Source: Absidia repens (lineage: Eukaryota > Mucoromycota > Mucoromycetes > Mucorales > Cunninghamellaceae). From it: a DNA stretch of 64,000 nt. The DNA lies in the NCBI GenBank assembly GCA_002105175.1, contig MCGE01000036.1, positions 310,001 through 374,000 of the forward strand, given 5' to 3'. Of this stretch, positions 23,180-34,544 are shown piece by piece (positions within the stretch are counted from its first letter, which is position 1; every line of letters starts with the position of its first letter). The notes below the pieces were generated by a model, which saw only the letters and a program-made list of their open reading frames with translations, made no database searches and was not told where the DNA came from. The position numbers and the translations under genes were made by a program.

Positions 23180-23620
23180 TCTCTCTATTTGAACATTCAT
23201 GTCTCATCATGATATTAGCCAACAACATTACTACGATTCCCTGGCGTTACTTGGAGACACTCGACGTCGACCATTGTGATGATATTGACGACGCTGACTT
23301 TTATTTACTTTATCAACGCAACTTCAGTTTATTAATTTAGAGGCCTACAGCTTTGATCGATGCAAGTCTGGATGCAGTGGCCGAGTCTCGCCGTAATCTT
23401 GGAGGGGTTAGCTTTAATCAAGGTGAACGGTATCTCCTCTGGTGGTGTTCGCCAGTTGATCCAAAACTGAGAACTGTTAGTGCTCGCCCAATTTTGCCAA
23501 TGTGATCAAATACGAGTGACGTTTGTAAAACTTATATCGACTTTGGAAATTCTTTGTACTTGTATGAAAATGATATTACCAAGATACGGGGTGCTTAAGG
23601 AATTGGAAACGTACATTGAT
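23180..23620 (+). pseudogene. Decayed F-box/LRR gene fragment
   Basis: Disjoint plus-strand stretches resemble the later leucine-rich repeats of the F-box family: LETLDVDHCDDIDDADFYLL (around 23250), LDAVAESRRNL (around 23375), SGGVRQLIQN (around 23440). Frameshifts and stops separate them. A CAGCAA run lies at 23140-23160. No F-box remains. The region from 22520 to 23180 may be further decayed sequence of the same gene, but I could not align it. Confidence 0.4.
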
Positions 23621-24122
23621 TAGCGAATCAGATTAGTATTATCACTTGCTGTAGTTTAGTATAGTTTAGAATAGCGCCATCTTTATATATATATATATTG
23701 ATCTCATTTTAAATAATAAAGATAGCATTGGCTAGCATTGCCTATTGACTTTTTTTTTTTATCGGATTGATTGCTGTGTGATTTATTTTCCTGCACGAAG
23801 ACATACAGGAAGGGCATTCATTTGACTTTATGATATTTTATAGTACTGGCTGCGATGGCGGTGGGGTTGAGGGTACCCAGCAGACGCAAATCTCTGCATG
23901 ACGGTTAGGCTCCAAGACATTGCTCACCACAATGTTGTTGCTTTTTTAACATACACATTTGCTTTATTTATATATGGCACAACCCATTAGTTACAACACT
24001 AACCACAATGGTGGGAGAAACTTGTCCATGATTCGATAAAAGCTAGATCCCCTACCCAGATCGTTTCGTTTTGCATACACACACCCACATGCACGCCTGC
24101 GCCAGTTTATTTCTCAACCCCT

Positions 24123-24529
24123 TCATTGACAAATAATTGAAGGTAGGGACGGTTTCATATATATTTTTCTCAGGCACCAGGAAGAGTACCATGACTCCTC
24201 ACCAAGCAAAAAGTGGCATTCTGCTGTGTTGTTGTTGCTGCTGCTGCTGCTTGTTTTCAAATCTTCATGGCGCATGCCCTCATTTTGCCAATGACTTTGG
24301 TCATCCAACTCTATCATATCGTCAAAGAAGTCGAGATCAGGCAAACCAGGGGGAAATCACGTTTCTCTATGCGAGGACAATCGATGAGTCGGATGGACAC
24401 CAGGGAAGTCGGCACCTGTCGCAGGATCAATCGTCGTATCCCCTCCGTGGAAATGGTTTCATATCCAATCAAATGTAGTACATTAAAAAATTCCCACTCC
24501 AACAAATATATCAATATATACACATACAC
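24123..24529 (-). pseudogene. C-terminal F-box/LRR gene relic
   Basis: The minus strand reads GYETISTEGIRRLILRQ and SIRLIDCPRIEKRDFP, equivalent to the last repeat of the intact genes (ITYHGLRRLVQRGSSRLRDV, then NHFPE). A shift near 24340 moves into a second frame that includes an acidic stretch and a Ser/Asn run coded by a CTG/GTT tract. The F-box and most repeats are absent. Confidence 0.5.
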
Positions 24530-25420
24530 ATAAATTGCGCGTATCTTTTTTTATTTTGATTATTTTTTTTGAAGCACGAAGAATAGAATAGTAAAGACCA
24601 AAAAAAAAAAAAAAAATTGAACATTAATAAAACTAAAAAAATAGAGATAATAATGCAATGACCTGGAATGTTATACGCTATGGTATAATGAATGAGGTTA
24701 AATATTAACTGACTACAAGGAATATGATACTGTACTAAAATCGTTTTGTCTTTTTGGATAATTTAAGCGAGGATTAGGATGGAAATGAAGTTGAGGTTGA
24801 AACTGATGTTGGGGCTGCGCCATACCAACCTATTTCACATCAAAAACAAGTGACCTGATATCATCCATATAAAAAGGAGACAAAGACACAAACTCAAAGA
24901 CTATTGTAGATTTCATTGATATTGCCCATACATACTACTTCGCCAGACTGTAAAATATATATATATATATATAAATGATTTCTTTATTTGAATATAAATA
25001 AATATAAAAGCAGAGAAAAATATACACTAATAATGGAATAAAACAGATCAGGCGATATTTAGTGGTAGTGGGGCATATCATCATCATCCAGAAGGTCAAT
25101 ACCATTACTACGAAATCCAGAAGAGAAGAACTTGTATGTCGGTTCAGGCTTTTCCAATGGTCATTGTGTAAAGCATATTCTTGAGAGTGTTGCACAACCT
25201 TAGCTCAATTCCCTTGATGGAGTCTTATATACCTTATTGCTGTCTCCATACAATCACGTTCATCATGATTCACACAGGTGAAGTAAATTGACTTGGATAC
25301 TGAAAGTAGTTGCACCTATATATTTTGAAAAAAGAGAAAAAGAATACATTAGCAATATAAGCTCCATTAGCGCTACCCAGATGCCACCGCGAGGAGGTTG
25401 GAACTTTTGGCATCCAAAAA
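24530..25420. other. AT-rich intergenic spacer
   Basis: No gene seen. It contains A runs and a (TA)n tract at 24956-24972. Upstream, 23640-24120 is likewise featureless apart from a short TATATATATATA run at 23686-23698. Confidence 0.5.
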
Positions 25421-25422
25421 AA

Positions 25423-25850
25423 AAAGCCGTTAAATCAACAAAGAGGAAGAAGAATTTCTGGATACAGTGTCTCCAGCATAAACTTCCTACTCTAAAGTAG
25501 AAGTGAAGAGTGACAAAGAGCAACAGCAAAAAAGTTCAATGTGTACATTCAAATAGTATATATAAAAAATAGCCGTTAAATCAACGAAGAGGAAGAAGAA
25601 TTTCTGGATACAGTGTCTCCAGCATAAACTTCTTACTCTAAAGAAGAAGTGAAGAGTGACAAAGAGCAACAGCAAAAAAGCTCAATGTGTACATTCAATA
25701 GTATATAAAAAAAAAAAAAAGCCGTTAAATCAACTAAGAGGAAGAAGAATTTCTGGATACAGTGTCCCCAGCATAAACTTCTTAATCTAAAGAAGAAGTG
25801 AAGAGTGACAAAGAGCAAAGGCAAAAAAAAAAAAAAGCACAATGTGTACA
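25423..25850 (+). repeat. Tandem repeat, three units of about 150 bp
   Basis: Three successive near-identical units begin with GCCGTTAAATCAACRAAGAG (25427, 25571, 25722) and run through GAATTTCTGGATACAGTGTC, then AGAAGTGAAGAGTGACAAAG, to CAATGTGTACATTCAA. They differ by a few substitutions and by the length of an internal A run, indicating a recent local amplification. No coding function is evident. Confidence 0.85.
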
Positions 25851-25887
25851 TTCAAATAGTATAATAGAAATAATAATATTTAGAAAA

Positions 25888-26110
25888 AGGGGATTGCTCT
25901 ATTTCAGAGAAATTCTCTGACTTTTTTCAGAGATTTCAGAGATGCCAGAGATTTTCTCAGAGCTGTCAGAGAAAATCCCAGAAATTTTTTTTCTCTGGAA
26001 TCTCAGGTAAATTACACAGAACAACCATACCACCATGCATTGTATCGTCCATGGTTGTAATTATACCGCGCGATAGCATTGTGTCAAAACAGGACATTGT
26101 TTATTCTATG
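25888..26110 (+). repeat. Diverged dispersed repeat E
   Basis: Starts GGGGATTGCTCTATTTCAGAG, continues with degenerate TCAGAGA units and a body containing CATACCACC, then TTGTATCGTC, then GTTTATTCTAT. The order matches the copies at 4160 and 42872, but identity is much lower. Confidence 0.65.
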
Positions 26111-26157
26111 CGTGATGTATAAAAAATAATAAACATATTTATATAAAAAATATCAGT

Positions 26158-26501
26158 GTAATGATTTGTGTGTGTAGTACAGTCAATCAAGTAAGTGATA
26201 CAACGGATATGGTTTTTATTAATAAAATGACAGTGGGTTTTTATAGTAAAAGTTAGGAAAAGCGGATGTTGGAATAAAAAATTTCTATGATGATAGTGGA
26301 TTATTGGTAGAGTTCGAGATGAGGGAATAAAATAGTGTATTATGGAATAGATGGATGATTGATCTTTGATAATGATTGTAGACCAAGTGAAACATAGCCA
26401 GGGTGTGATTATGTTGGAGAATGACAAGGTACAATTGTTGGGTGGTGATGGATAACCGCGTATCTGATACGAGTGGATGATGACAAATGACAAATACGAC
26501 A
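26158..26501 (-). mobile_element. Solo LTR, family A (copy A1)
   Basis: 344 bp, on the minus strand beginning TGTCGTATTTGTCATTTGTC and ending near ATTACA. It has the family's TATA-like (TATAAAAACCC) and AATAAAAACCATATC elements. The bases on the two sides (ATCAG and CTCCA) do not match, so no target duplication is seen and the copy may be rearranged. Confidence 0.75.
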
Positions 26502-26569
26502 CTCCATAAAAAAAAAGAAACCTCCCAAAAAGTCTGGTCTATTTGAGCGAAAACCAAACAGCCTGAAGA

Positions 26570-27133
26570 ATGAATGATGGATTGGTCTCTTACTATCAGA
26601 GATTCATAAAAAACTTCGCTGCCATTGCAAGACCTTTACATGAACAAACCAAGACGACAAAAAATATTACCTGGAACCAAAAAGCAACAGATGCCTTTAA
26701 CCTTTTGAAACAAAAACTAACACAAGCACCTATACTTCGACGTGCTGACTTTTCGAAACCCTTTATTATTGTGTGCGACGCCTCTCAAAAAGGAATTGGT
26801 ACTATTCTATCGCAACTAGACGATGACGGTAAAGAACACCCAGTGATTTATGCAAGTCGCGGATTAAAAAACAGTGAACAAAACTACGGTGCTACCAAAT
26901 TGGAATGCCTTGCCCTAGTATGGAGCCTACAAATATTCAGACCCTATTTACTTGGCAAGAAATTCACTGTCATATCAGATCACTCACCTTTACGATGGTT
27001 GGTACAATCACCCAAAATATCTGGTATCGTAGCAAGATGGATCCAATACCTTGCCGAATATGACTTTGAAATCAAATATCGAAATAGACGAAAACAGGAA
27101 GCTGCTGATTTCCTTTCACGTTTGGGATACTGA
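26570..27133 (+). pseudogene. Ty3-type pol fragment: end of reverse transcriptase and RNase H
   Basis: Encodes LVSYYQRFIKNFAAIARPLH (the segment following the RT palm and thumb), then an RNase H domain with CDASQKGIGTILSQLD, ECLALVWSL and SDHSPLRWL, ending AADFLSRLGY. Gag, protease and most of RT are missing; the frame starts just beyond LTR A1. It continues into the integrase fragment at 27250. The element is defective. Confidence 0.85.
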
Positions 27134-27139
27134 CCCACC

Positions 27140-27170
<31 letters not shown>

Positions 27171-27937
27171 AATCAATTTGAAAGGCGACCAACCAGTGCG
27201 ACGTCGTAAAAAGCTCAACTAACACAACAGAAGAAATTATCAACATGGACGAACGAAAGATCAATCAAATCAAATATTACCTAAAGAAATTACAATACCC
27301 AGAAGATGCTACCGATCGCGAAAAGCGATATCTAACTCGACACTCATCTAAATACATAGTCGAAACGAAATACTATTTTACTTTAACATTGAACAACAAA
27401 CAAAACGAAAAGTCCTAAATCAATCTCAAGCTCAAGACGCGTTACTGATGCACCACGCACACCCAATGGGAGGTCATATGGGCTTCAGAAACACACTATT
27501 CAAGATCTCACAAAGATATTACTGGGATACGATGTCCAAAGACGTCCAAAATCATATCAAGAACTGTCCACGATGCCAAACAAGCGGACCCAAGAAGTTA
27601 AAAGAATTATTACATCCCGTACCAGTAGGATCCAAGCCATTTGAAAAATGGGCCATTGATGTGAAACATGTCCCTACCTCCAAAACTGGTGCTCGGTATA
27701 TCATAGCGGGAATCGAATATTTGACAAAATGGATCGAAGCACGAGCTGTCAGATACCAAACATCCGCAGAAATTGCCAGTTTCATCTACGAAGAAATTAT
27801 TACTCGACATGGCTGCCCTCACATCATTATTACGGATAATGGAAAACCATTTATAAACGATCTAATCAAACAAGTATGTTTTCATTATAATATACATCAC
27901 CATACTATTTCGGTTGGCAACTCACAAGCGAATGGAC

Positions 27938-28290
27938 TGTCGTATTTGTCATTTGTCATCATCCACATATATCAGATACGCGATTATTCATCGCGTCCCA
28001 ACAATTGTACCTTGTCACTACCCAGCACATCCTCACACTGACTATGTTTCACTTGGTCTACAATCAATATCAAAGATCAATGATCCATCTATTCCATAAT
28101 ACACTATTTTATTCCCTCATCTCGAACTCTACCAATAATCCATTATCATCTATCATCATAGAAATTTATTATTCCAACATCCGCTTCCCATACTTTTACT
28201 ATAAAAACCCACTGTCATTTTATTTAATAAACACCGTATCTGTTATATTACTTACTCTTATAGCGTCTTCTTATACTAGCAAATATTACA
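27938..28290 (+). mobile_element. Solo LTR, family A (copy A2), inserted in integrase
   Basis: 353 bp from TGTCGTATTTG to ATATTACA. The 5-bp target duplication TGGAC is present on both sides (27933-27937 and 28291-28295), and the integrase reading frame continues across it, so the insertion is later than the host element. No internal sequence remains, so it is a solo LTR. Confidence 0.93.
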
Positions 28291-28325
28291 TGGACTTATT
28301 GAACGATTAAATGGAACAATGGTGT

Positions 28326-28740
28326 TGAATATAGGGTTTGTAATAATAGAAAAATAAAGACGTAAGAAAATAAGTGAGATTCTTTGTTATCTTTATTTTA
28401 GATTGATGTTGATAATAATAATAAAAATAAAATACTAGAGACTATGTATACAAAATAAAAATAAAATAACGTTTAAGGCCGGGTAATCTATGATGTTGGT
28501 TATTTGATCATGATTGGTGTTAATACAATTGGAACTAGTAAGAAAACTTTTTCATTGGTTTTCTTATAAGGATTATAAATCATATCATAATGATTACAAA
28601 TAAAAAGAATCATGATAAATGTATGCTCATATCTTATATAGAGATCATTGGTTTGGTTTTTGAAATGGATAAATGATTAACTAGTACCTGAATTTATTCA
28701 AATGCCGCTCTGCTTATTATTCAGGCAGAACATTTTTATT
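28326..28740. mobile_element. Second insertion in the integrase relic (LTR-like)
   Basis: About 410 bases without coding potential interrupt the integrase frame between MVL and MIRQMG. The left part (TGTAATAATAG, then AATAAGTGAGATTC) resembles the end of an LTR in minus orientation, as also seen near 45495. I could not fix the borders or a target duplication. Confidence 0.5.
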
Positions 28741-29348
28741 CATGATACGACAAATGGGTGCAATAATCAAGAAAAATACAACTTGGGACCAATATTTACC
28801 AGCTGCTCTATTTGCATATCGAACCATCAAACAAAATACAACTCAATATTCACCATTTTTTCTCACCTACGGATATCATCCAAAGACACCTTACGATCAA
28901 TCTCATCTCGAATTTGATCCATCATCTTATAAATATCAATACCAACTAGATCAACGCGCTCGTCGAGAGGTGTACACATTAAATCAAATCAGAAAAAATG
29001 CACAAGATTTCATCAAACGATCACCAGTCACTCAGAAAAAAGCTATTGACAAGAAAATAAACAACTTCGGCAATGGAAACCACCATTCAAGCTCGGTGAC
29101 CTGGTGACCCTTTTTGTTGGTATCAAGCCAAACTCTTGGACAGGAAAAATCTCTGATAACTGGGAAGGTACCTACATTATTCATCAAACGCTGGGTAAAG
29201 GCACTTATATAATCAAGTCTTACCATGACGAAGCCAACCGATTAAAAAGAATACATGGAAACCGATTAAAACTATACGCCTTGCCGGATGTATTCTGGAA
29301 AAATGATGATCATCGAATATCAGCTGAATTGTACTCCACTTTATTGTA

Positions 29349-30014
29349 ATGAAACAATACGTCCATATTCCGGTGCTCAAAAAAAAACAAAACAAACAAC
29401 AACAACCACATTATCTTAAATTAACAATGCAACAAGAACAACAACAGATGCTCACTTTCCCGCTGTCCCCCATCGTCCTTGTTCAGGACAATGTACCCAT
29501 AGTTGAACCCATGGAACTTGATGAGGCCTTTGATTTAACAAACCAATGGAATACTACAATATTACAACGCATGGCACATTCTAATATTATGGCCAATCAA
29601 GCTCTGGATCAGTATGCAGATAGTCTTTTCCTGGAGAAACAGGCGAAATGTTGGCGATCCAAGGTCTTAAAGCAACAACTGATCCCAAACCTAATTCAAT
29701 TGGCCCACACAACATTTAACCCGAGACCTGATGCCAACACGTACGAAACTATGTTACGACAACTTATCCGTCCCATGTTGCAGGCGAAGGCAACCATGAC
29801 CAAAATTGACTATGTACAAGAATTCGAAAACAATCTTGATCACGAATGGTTAAACCATGAAACACAGCGACTGGTTGGTCTCGACAATATTTTGACCACC
29901 TCTTGCCTTCGACCAACCTTATTTCCTTATTTTCTTTTTAGTATAAATAGCCCAACTTTTTATCATTATTCTTTTCTTTTCTCTTCAGTTTTTATCAAGT
30001 TTTCTCAATATTAA
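29349..30014 (+). CDS. Unrecognised ORF immediately downstream of pol
   Basis: The ATG sits one base before the end of the pol frame. Up to 221 residues, Gln-rich at first (QEQQQ), then mainly helical and charged, for example EPMELDEAFDLTNQWN and NTYETMLRQLIRPMLQAKAT. No zinc knuckle, membrane segment or signal peptide is visible before residue about 180; the last 35 residues are low-complexity and probably belong to the 3' LTR (TATAAATA at about 29943, AATAAA at about 30018). It is in the position where a third ORF occurs in some LTR elements. I recognise no family. Unlike the pol before it, it has no internal stop. Confidence 0.45.
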   Translation: MKQYVHIPVLKKKQNKQQQPHYLKLTMQQEQQQMLTFPLSPIVLVQDNVPIVEPMELDEAFDLTNQWNTTILQRMAHSNIMANQALDQYADSLFLEKQAKCWRSKVLKQQLIPNLIQLAHTTFNPRPDANTYETMLRQLIRPMLQAKATMTKIDYVQEFENNLDHEWLNHETQRLVGLDNILTTSCLRPTLFPYFLFSINSPTFYHYSFLFSSVFIKFSQY

Positions 30015-30424
30015 CAAATAAAACTTAGTACAAAGGTTTTTACACCACCAAATTATCTACTGTTTCTATTGGATCATAGAAACCTTTTTTATTTTTGACT
30101 ACAAGTCTTTTTTTTTTTACTGTGTGTTATACACTATATTTTTATTGAACCAACAAAGGTCAATACTTTTCTTTTTTATTTTATTTTACTTCTCCAAGTT
30201 TATTTTTTATAAACTTTCTCTACAGTTGGACTTTATCTACAAAAGTTCAAATCAGGAACAATATATTTCAAATTCCGCCTAAGGAACAAATTCATTTTCA
30301 AAGCTCTAAACAAGCAAAAGCTATACTAAAGGATAACTCAAGACATCCTATCCAACCCAAAAAAATATAAAAACCTACAAAAACACTACTCTGTTACAAG
30401 CTTCTTACCCAAATTGGCCGTTGT

Positions 30425-31075
30425 TGTATTTTGCATATGAATGTAGCAATAAAATAAAATAAAGTGTGACATTGATGTGAATCAGGCACAATGCAAGTGA
30501 AATAAAAATAGATTGAAATCCAGTGCTACAATGCAAGGGCTCAGATCATATATGGGTGTGTCGTATTTGTCATTTGTCATCATCCACACATATCAGATAC
30601 GCGGTTATCCATCACGACCCAACAATTGTACCTTGTCACTCTCCAGCATAACCTCACACTGGCTATGTTTCACTTGGTCTACAATCAATATCAAAGATTA
30701 ATCATCCATCTATTCCATAATACACTATTTTATTCCCTCATCTCGAACTCTACCAATAATCCATTATCATCTACAATCATCTATCATCATAGAAATTTAT
30801 TATTACAACATCCGCTTCCCATACTTTTACTATAAAAACCCACTGTCATTTTATTTAATAAAAACCATATCTGTTATATCACTTACTTGATTGACTTTAC
30901 AACTTTACAAATAATTACAGGGTGTCATGATCTGATTTCACTTTTTCATGTGTTTGAAAAAGAAACCCATTTATTATATCAAACCGTAGTAGTAGTTATA
31001 CTGTTTCATACCATAATCACATCATTATAAAAAGATGCTTGATTTATATCAAATAAAGGTTAACAACATTCTCAT
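30425..31075 (+). mobile_element. LTR-like repeat family F (copy F1), split by LTR A3
   Basis: Begins TGTTGTATTTTGCATATGAA, continues through GTGTGACATTGATGTGAATC and GGGCTCAGATCATATAT, is interrupted by A3, and resumes with GTCATGATCTGATTTCAC to a TATAAAAAGATGC/AATAAAGG end. Copies of the same family occur at 42430-42833(-), 52838-52961 plus 56916-57070, and 58938-59145. The TG start and TATA/AATAAA order suggest an LTR. Confidence 0.7.
30559..30919 (+). mobile_element. Solo LTR, family A (copy A3)
   Basis: 361 bp, TGTCGTATTTG to AATAATTACA, flanked by the exact 5-bp duplication GGGTG (30554-30558 and 30920-30924). It lies inside repeat F1. Confidence 0.95.
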
Positions 31076-31613
31076 CGTACTTTTGACTTTATTATTTTTA
31101 TTTTACAAAAACCTATTTTACAACAGCCGTAACATATTTTGGTGCTGTCAGGGGTAAACACTACAAGAAGGGGAAAGTGTACTTGCACCTAATGTGATAG
31201 GTGTGCACGTCAGGGGATAGGAGTAGAAAAGGTGATTAGAACAAAGTAGATTAGCATGACTATTCTTGAATGGGGCTTACAATAATAAAGAATAGCAGGA
31301 GTGTGTATATATATAGTAATGGAGAGGACTAGGCGTGACTAGATATATAGAATACTAAAATATACAATTAGACAAATGTATTATGGAGTAGGCATACAGT
31401 AATGCCGAAGGACACAGCGGAGGTCAAATTACATTTTAGGAGCGAGACAATTAGGTTCAACAATGGAAGACGAGACAACCAAAAATAATGTCTGATGAGG
31501 ACAAGGAATTATATAGTGTGATATATAAAAAAGAACACTGGAAAGATAAGTGGATCTTTGATAGTAGTGTTTAATTTGTTTATGAAAATAAAACAGTGAT
31601 ATTTGAACGTTGG
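31076..31613. other. AT-rich spacer, no gene recognised
   Basis: It carries probable remnants of older LTRs (a TATATATATAG run at 31308) but no readable boundaries or coding motif. Confidence 0.4.
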
Positions 31614-31932
31614 TGTCGTATTTGTCATCCTCTATATTCACATTACAAATCAATGTATCAGATATAGCAAATGTCAGACTCAGATCAGGCACTAACTGTC
31701 ATATTCAATCCCGATCTGACAGTACACCAATAATCATTCAATCATCTAACCACAGTCCAATGATTAAATCACTCATCTCTATCTTATCCAATAATACATT
31801 AGTAGTAGAAATTTATTATTCCAATAACCGCTTCCCCGATTTTATTATAAAAGCCTTCCATCATTTTACTGAAATAAAAATATAACTTTGTCTCACTTAT
31901 TTGATTCATCTTCTACTACACCAAACATCACA
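31614..31932 (+). mobile_element. Solo LTR, family G
   Basis: 319 bp beginning TGTCGTATTTGTCATC and ending CATCACA, flanked by the exact 5-bp duplication GTTGG (31609-31613 and 31933-31937). Its first 16 bases match family A but the body differs; it shares the late AATAAA and CTCACTTATTTGATT block. Confidence 0.93.
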
Positions 31933-31937
31933 GTTGG

Positions 31938-32264
31938 TAATTGAATGATAATTGAATGTCTTTTTTATTGGAGTTGATTTGATTCATCTTTTTATATTAA
32001 ATCGGTGGAATGTTCCGATTGGGGAAGAAGATTAGGAAGTAAAATGCTAATAGTGATAATGGTTGGAGCAGTAGAGGATGTTAGGGGATATACAGTATAA
32101 GAGTGTGATGGAAGGAATGTGGTTGGAAGTAAAATAAAATAGTTAACTATTATATATAAAAAATGGGACAGTAAACTATGATCATTATAAATAAAAGTTA
32201 AGTGGTAAAATAATTAAGTAGTAAAATGTGATCATTACAGGTGCCCACTACAGGGGAGCAAAAG
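31938..32264. other. AT-rich spacer
   Basis: No gene seen; repeated AATAAAAGTTAAGTGG-like and GATCATTA motifs suggest decayed LTR sequence. Confidence 0.35.
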
Positions 32265-32820
32265 GGATCTCTACGATGGAACACGAAGAGGGATTTCTAA
32301 GAGGGATCTCTAAGAGGGATCTCTAAGAGGGATCTGCAAACTTTTAATGACGTTTAAACACACATCATTGAAGTAAAGACAGGTTTTATTGGAGCAAAGA
32401 CAAATTTTATTGAAGCAGAGACATGATTTATTGAAGAAAAGAGACATACTAAGCTAATCACTACAACCCCTAAAATCCTAGAATCAAAATGAAAGGGTTT
32501 CCCCATGCATCTTGTAATCCCTTTTCTGAAACCCTTCTAAACTAGTCCTAACAGAAAGCCAAGGCCGCCAGGTGCACAAGGAGCCAAAAACCGTGACCAA
32601 AAATTAATTTTTCATTAAAAAAAAGGAAACAAAGAGAAAGAGAGAGAGAAAATGGGGGTTGCCGCTTGAAAAATAATTCAGGCCGAGCGGGCTTTGATTT
32701 TCAATCCTGTCACAAAAAAATCTGGAGGGTCGTCAACAAACAAAAGCAAAGTCGGGAAAGCCTACAGCCATAATAACAAGCCCCTATGATTTGAATTAGC
32801 TGTCAAGGGGTTGAGGTTGA
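32265..32820 (+). repeat. Dispersed repeat C, long copy
   Basis: Starts with 15-bp AGAGGGATCTCTAAG units (about 32285-32335), then TTTAATGACGTTTAAACACA, several TTTTATTGAAGC units, the conserved core GAAAGGGTTTCCCCATGCAT and AACCCTTCTAAACTAGTCC (32492-32550), then AGAAAGCCAAGG and a pyrimidine/purine-rich tail. The order is the same at 38366-39130 and 39455-39770; an inverted copy is at 34150-34450. No coding frame is evident. Confidence 0.75.
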
Positions 32821-33062
32821 GGGTTGATAGATTGATTGGATAGGAAAAGGATATACCGTAGCCAGATAGAATAGAATAGAAATTGAAGTTATATAATAAA
32901 ATTGGGCTTTTATTAATATAAGGGATTTTGGATAGAAGGATTAAGATAAGGGAAGACTTTAGGAAAGATTAAGATAACTAAGATAACTGATGAGGGAAAA
33001 TGGGAAGTGATGAAAAAGGGGGATATTTATATTATTTCTAAGGCTACCGCAGTAAGTACTGA

Positions 33063-33168
33063 GTAGGTGGCGAAGTAGATGGCGAAGTAAATGGCGAAGT
33101 AGATGGCGAAGTAGGTGGCGAAGTAGATGGCGAAGTAGGTGGCGAAGTAGATGGCGAAGTAGGATCTA
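33063..33168 (+). repeat. 12-bp minisatellite
   Basis: About nine copies of GGCGAAGTAGAT with G/A variants (GGCGAAGTAGGT, GGCGAAGTAAAT). The period is a multiple of three, but no ATG-started frame uses it. Confidence 0.9.
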
Positions 33169-33447
33169 ATTTTGGATTTGGTTCATGACATTAGCTCGAT
33201 TCATGTTTTTGACATTTCGGGGTTAGTTTTTTTTACCCCTTTTTAGTTTATTTTTTTTTACACCTTCCATTCCTTCTCTTCTTCCTCTTATTTTTTTTAC
33301 CTCAAACTTCTCTATTTTTTACATACATTATTGAACCGGCGATAGTCGGTAAGTGTTGTTTTATATATTCTTCATGTTTCTTTTGTGTATACATGAGTTG
33401 GGTGCTAAACACCCACTTTCAATAAAATAGGTTCTTTTATACAATGG

Positions 33448-34143
33448 AGGTGATCCAAGTTTACTTCAGGGAAGTTTATCCTCGGTAACCATTTCAAGAA
33501 TAGATAGTCAACGGCAATTAAGTAGATCACCAGAATTTACATTCGATGTCACATCCAGAAAGTTGTGTTCGCCTAAGAAATACTGTACATCCTCTGAATT
33601 TTTAAAAACAGGGACGATTACTGGGGTGGTGGTAGGGTTATTAAACTGGGTGATCTGCTTAATTGCCGTTGACTATCTATTCTTGAAATGGTTACCGAGG
33701 ATAAACTCTGTCGTATTCCTGGTTCCTGATTAGTAATATTTATGTCAAAATATCTATACCATCATTATTTGTCATCATCCACACATATCAGGTACGCGGC
33801 TACTCATCGCGTCCCAACAATTGTACCTTGTCACTACCCAGCATATCCTTACACTGGCTATGTTTCACTTGGTCTATAATCAAGATCAAAGGTTACTCAT
33901 CTATCTATTCCATAATACACTATTTTATTCCCTCATCTCGAACTCTACCAATAATCCATTATCATCTACAATCATTTATCATCATAGAAATTTATTATTA
34001 CAACATCCGCTTCTCTAGCTTTTACTATAAAAACCCACTGTCATTTTATTCAATAAAAAACCATATCAATTGTATCACTTATTTTACTCTTGTCTTTATT
34101 TTACAAACATTTCAAACTCCCCTGAAGTAAACTTGGATCACCT
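33448..34143. repeat. Inverted-repeat structure with nested arms
   Basis: The outer arms are perfect 24-bp inverted repeats at 33448-33471 and 34120-34143. Inside, a second pair of 58-bp arms, 33474-33531 and 33649-33706, differ at one base. The inner pair encloses 117 bases; between the inner right arm and the outer right arm lies a partial family A LTR (about 33767-34100). I see no coding capacity. It may be a fold-back element or an inverted duplication of an LTR edge. Confidence 0.7.
33767..34100 (+). mobile_element. Partial LTR, family A (copy A4)
   Basis: Matches A3 from CATCATCCACACATATCAGG through AATAAAAAACCATATC to the CACTTATTTTACTC region, but lacks the TGTCGTATT start and an obvious end. 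No target duplication is seen. Confidence 0.7.
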
Positions 34144-34149
34144 ACAATA

Positions 34150-34460
34150 AATTTAAACCATATAACAGGAACCCTTTCCATTTGATTCTAGGATCTTGGC
34201 CAATGTCTTGATTAGCTTAGTATGTCTCTTTTCTTCAATAAAATATGTTTCTGCTTCAATAAACATGTCTTTACTTCAATAATGTGTGTTTAAACGTCGT
34301 TAAAAGTTTGCAAATCCCTCATAGAAATCCCTCATAGAAATCCCCCCTTAGAAATCCCGCTTAGAGATCCCTCTTACAGATCCCTCTTAGAAATCCCTCT
34401 TACAGATCCCTCTTAGAAATCCCTCTTACAGATCCATCGTAGAGATCTCTTTTTTATACA
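34150..34460 (-). repeat. Dispersed repeat C, inverted copy with expanded 15-bp units
   Basis: Reverse complement of the repeat C order: part of the GAAAGGGTT core, TTCAATAAA units, then about nine 15-bp units (AAATCCCTCTTACAG type) at 34312-34445. The unit number is higher than in the copies at 32285 and 38375, so this array varies in length. Confidence 0.75.
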
Positions 34461-34544
34461 TCATCCTTAATTCAGGCCTTTTGGTTAGTTAAACCTACTG
34501 ATTTTGGTTTTGGCTTAAATAAACCAAACTTTTTCGGCGGTATT

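Larger units (their letters stand above)
27250..29349 (+). pseudogene. Ty3-type integrase, split by two insertions
   Basis: After a poly(A)-bearing gap with frameshifts, 27448-27937 encodes the zinc-binding HHCC region (HAHPMGGHMG, then CPRCQTSG) and the catalytic core start (AIDVKH, then ITDNGKPF). LTR A2 interrupts it at 27938-28290. Integrase resumes at 28296 (IERLNGTMV), is interrupted again (about 28326-28740), and continues at 28741 to the C-terminal domain (FVGIKPNSWTGKISDNWEG, ending at 29349), with a frameshift near 29105. The element is inactive. No chromodomain was recognised at its end. Confidence 0.8.

Noticed and set aside
26101..26557. Repeated 90-130 residue frames found in every family A LTR copy
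   Set aside because: They recur only because the LTR sequence recurs; frames differ among copies and no domain is present.
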